DNA of 64,000 nucleotides, taken from the NCBI GenBank assembly GCA_963277665.1, contig OY728136.1, positions 1,971,658,576 through 1,971,722,575 of the forward strand. Reading direction: 5' to 3'. The translations under genes were made by a program, and so were the position numbers. This stretch comes from Viscum album. Its lineage: Eukaryota; Streptophyta; Magnoliopsida; Santalales; Viscaceae. Positions 62,717 through 64,000 of this stretch are shown one piece after another. The notes beneath the pieces are model-generated. The model searched no databases, had not been told where the DNA came from, and saw only the letters and a list, made by a program, of their open reading frames with translations. The first letter of the stretch is position 1, and each line of letters opens with the position of its first letter.

Positions 62717-63785
62717 TTATTCCACTTCAACTGTAGTAACAAAATAAGATTGTCCTTTATCCCATGGCCTTTTCTGAGGTAAGGTTCCCAGACTCTTAGG
62801 AAATTCATTTTCATAATGCCCTATTTCCCTACAATTGTAGCATTCAACATTGATAGCCTCTTTCTTTCCCTTGCAATCACGATCCTGGTGACCTTTTTCA
62901 CCACCTTTATAACAAACTCCCATTCCTTTTAGGAATGTACTGGGGTGATTCTTCCCACAATTATCACATAATGGAAAATCCTTATTTCCATTTTTCCCTT
63001 TATCTGTCTCTTGTTCCAACATTCTCTTCTTCTCTTGCTATACTTTATTGTCATAAGATTTAGAGATTTTCCTTTTCTGTATTCATAGCAGACGAGACTA
63101 TATCATCGTATGACGAGAAATATTGTGAGACTAAGGCTCGACGGAGAAATGGTTTTAACCCATCAAAGAAACGATCAATATTACTTCTTGGGTTACGTAT
63201 ATAATCTGCTGCATGCCTTGCTAACCTTGTAAAGTTAGCCTCATACTTTTCGACATTCTCATCCTCCTTTTGTCTCAGACTCAGAAATTGCCTTTTCATA
63301 TCTACTCAATGGTCATGAGGGAAGTATTTTTCTAAGAAAATTTCCTTAAACTCCCTCCATTCTATACTTGATACTTCTTTATCTTCCTTTTTGTTTTGAA
63401 TGACTGACCACCATTGATCGGCATCTCCAGTGAGGCGGTAAACTGCCATGATAACATTCTCCCTTTTGCTACTCCCCAAGGCGTGGAATATTTTCTCTAA
63501 GGATTTTATCCATTTCTCAGCTTCTAATGGATTTGTACCCCCATTAAATATTGGCGGTTGTTGCCTCATGAAACGGTCTAACATTGACCCTCCATGTTTC
63601 GGATCAGGGTGTTCCATACGAGTAAGGTTATTATTCATAACTTGAGTGAGTTTTCCCAGTATGGTAATAATTTGATCAGCGCCAGTTTTATCTCCAACTC
63701 CACAATAATTATCTTGAGCAGGAGGGAAATCCCTACACGGAGTGCATGCATTGATACAGTTTCCATTCCTCCCACTAGGTACCAT
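62717..63785 (-). pseudogene. TE-E gag, nearly readable (few breaks)
   Basis: Starts at 63785 (MVPSGRNGNCINACTP). The capsid part reads PPIFNGGTNPLEAEKWIKSL then EKIFHALGSSK, MAVYRLTGDADQWWSVIQ, EWREFKEIFLEKYFP, then MKRQFLSLRQKEDENVEKYE and ANFTRLARHAADY, then GLKPFLRRALVSQYFSSYDD, a full Ty3/gypsy Gag (retrotransposon gag family). Breaks: an in-frame TGA near 63303 where Arg is expected, a one-base shift near 63060, and a TAG near 63030. Knuckle 1 (C at 62968, last C near 62875) has two expected Cys replaced (Phe, Gly). Knuckle 2 (CYNCREIGHYENEF from 62842) has its last Cys as Phe. It ends at 62717 with no protease following. This is the best-preserved protein in the window. Confidence 0.9.
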
Positions 63786-64000
63786 TTATAAACAATGGCA
63801 TAAACTAGATTAGTTTATTTATTAAAATACATAATTCCATACTTGTAAAACACTTAACAAAAATTGAACGATTTATGGATATAATCTATAGTCATAAAAA
63901 TGTTTTCATTGAGGAGGTATATACTCATATCCCTTCATAGTGGTTTGTAACGAAAATGAGAATTATCCTAAGCATATCCCCCAGAAGTTTCGTAACCAAG

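Larger units (their letters stand above)
57956..64000 (-). mobile_element. TE-E: gag-only LTR retrotransposon of the TE-D family (partial)
   Basis: Minus-strand element cut by the window edge: 3' LTR (57956-61674), PPT, tRNA-like module, gag. Sequence at the right edge (63900-64000) matches TE-D just after its PBS (about 36250-36380), so its PBS and 5' LTR should begin about 0.3 kb beyond the window. As in TE-D, only about 1 kb separates the gag end from the PPT and no pol motif is present. It is diverged from TE-D but shares every structural landmark. Confidence 0.88.

Overview
This is gene-free nuclear DNA from a plant, almost certainly a large, repeat-rich seed-plant genome. The evidence is very high A+T outside a few GC islands, stacked Ty3/gypsy LTR retrotransposons with 2.7 to 3.9 kb LTRs, and primer sites resembling the initiator-methionine tRNA site used by plant chromoviruses. 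I find no intact host gene, rRNA or functional tRNA, and the species cannot be told from the sequence. Names TE-A to TE-F are mine.

Left part (1-29083, all minus strand). TE-F is the oldest: a badly eroded gag-pol whose RT and RNase H lie at about 22880-24095 and gag at about 25140-25500. TE-A (5' LTR 19707-22401, pol 16215-17700 continuing at 3616-4897, 3' LTR ending at 3598) lies directly against TE-F's pol. TE-A's pol is itself split, between RNase H and integrase, by TE-B (LTRs 4898-8514 and 12655-16214).

Middle part (29084-50595, plus strand). TE-C is a full-length Tekay/Del-like chromovirus: 5' LTR, PBS, gag, protease, RT, RNase H, integrase, chromodomain-like tail, PPT and 3' LTR. All its genes are broken by many stops. 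Its 5' LTR was split by TE-D (32039-41957), with a perfect TGGAC duplication; the intact 3' LTR of TE-C shows the empty site. TE-D has two LTRs of about 3.93 kb around only 2.05 kb, holding a deleted gag and no pol.

Right part. 50601-57955 is AT-rich with nothing assignable. TE-E (57956 to beyond the right edge, minus strand) belongs to TE-D's family. It has a 3.72 kb 3' LTR, a nearly readable gag with two zinc knuckles, and no pol between gag and the PPT. TE-D and TE-E therefore look like a gag-only, non-autonomous LTR family (TR-GAG type) needing reverse transcriptase and integrase from elsewhere, possibly from TE-C-like elements.

The most interesting shared structures of TE-D/TE-E are: a TATA box exactly 178 nt upstream of a splice-donor-like AG|GTAATGT in three LTRs; a pair of GTAC-rich hairpins downstream of it; and an antisense tRNA-like module with Pol III A and B boxes in both internal regions. 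Order of events inferred from nesting: TE-F, then TE-A, then TE-B on the left; TE-C, then TE-D in the middle.
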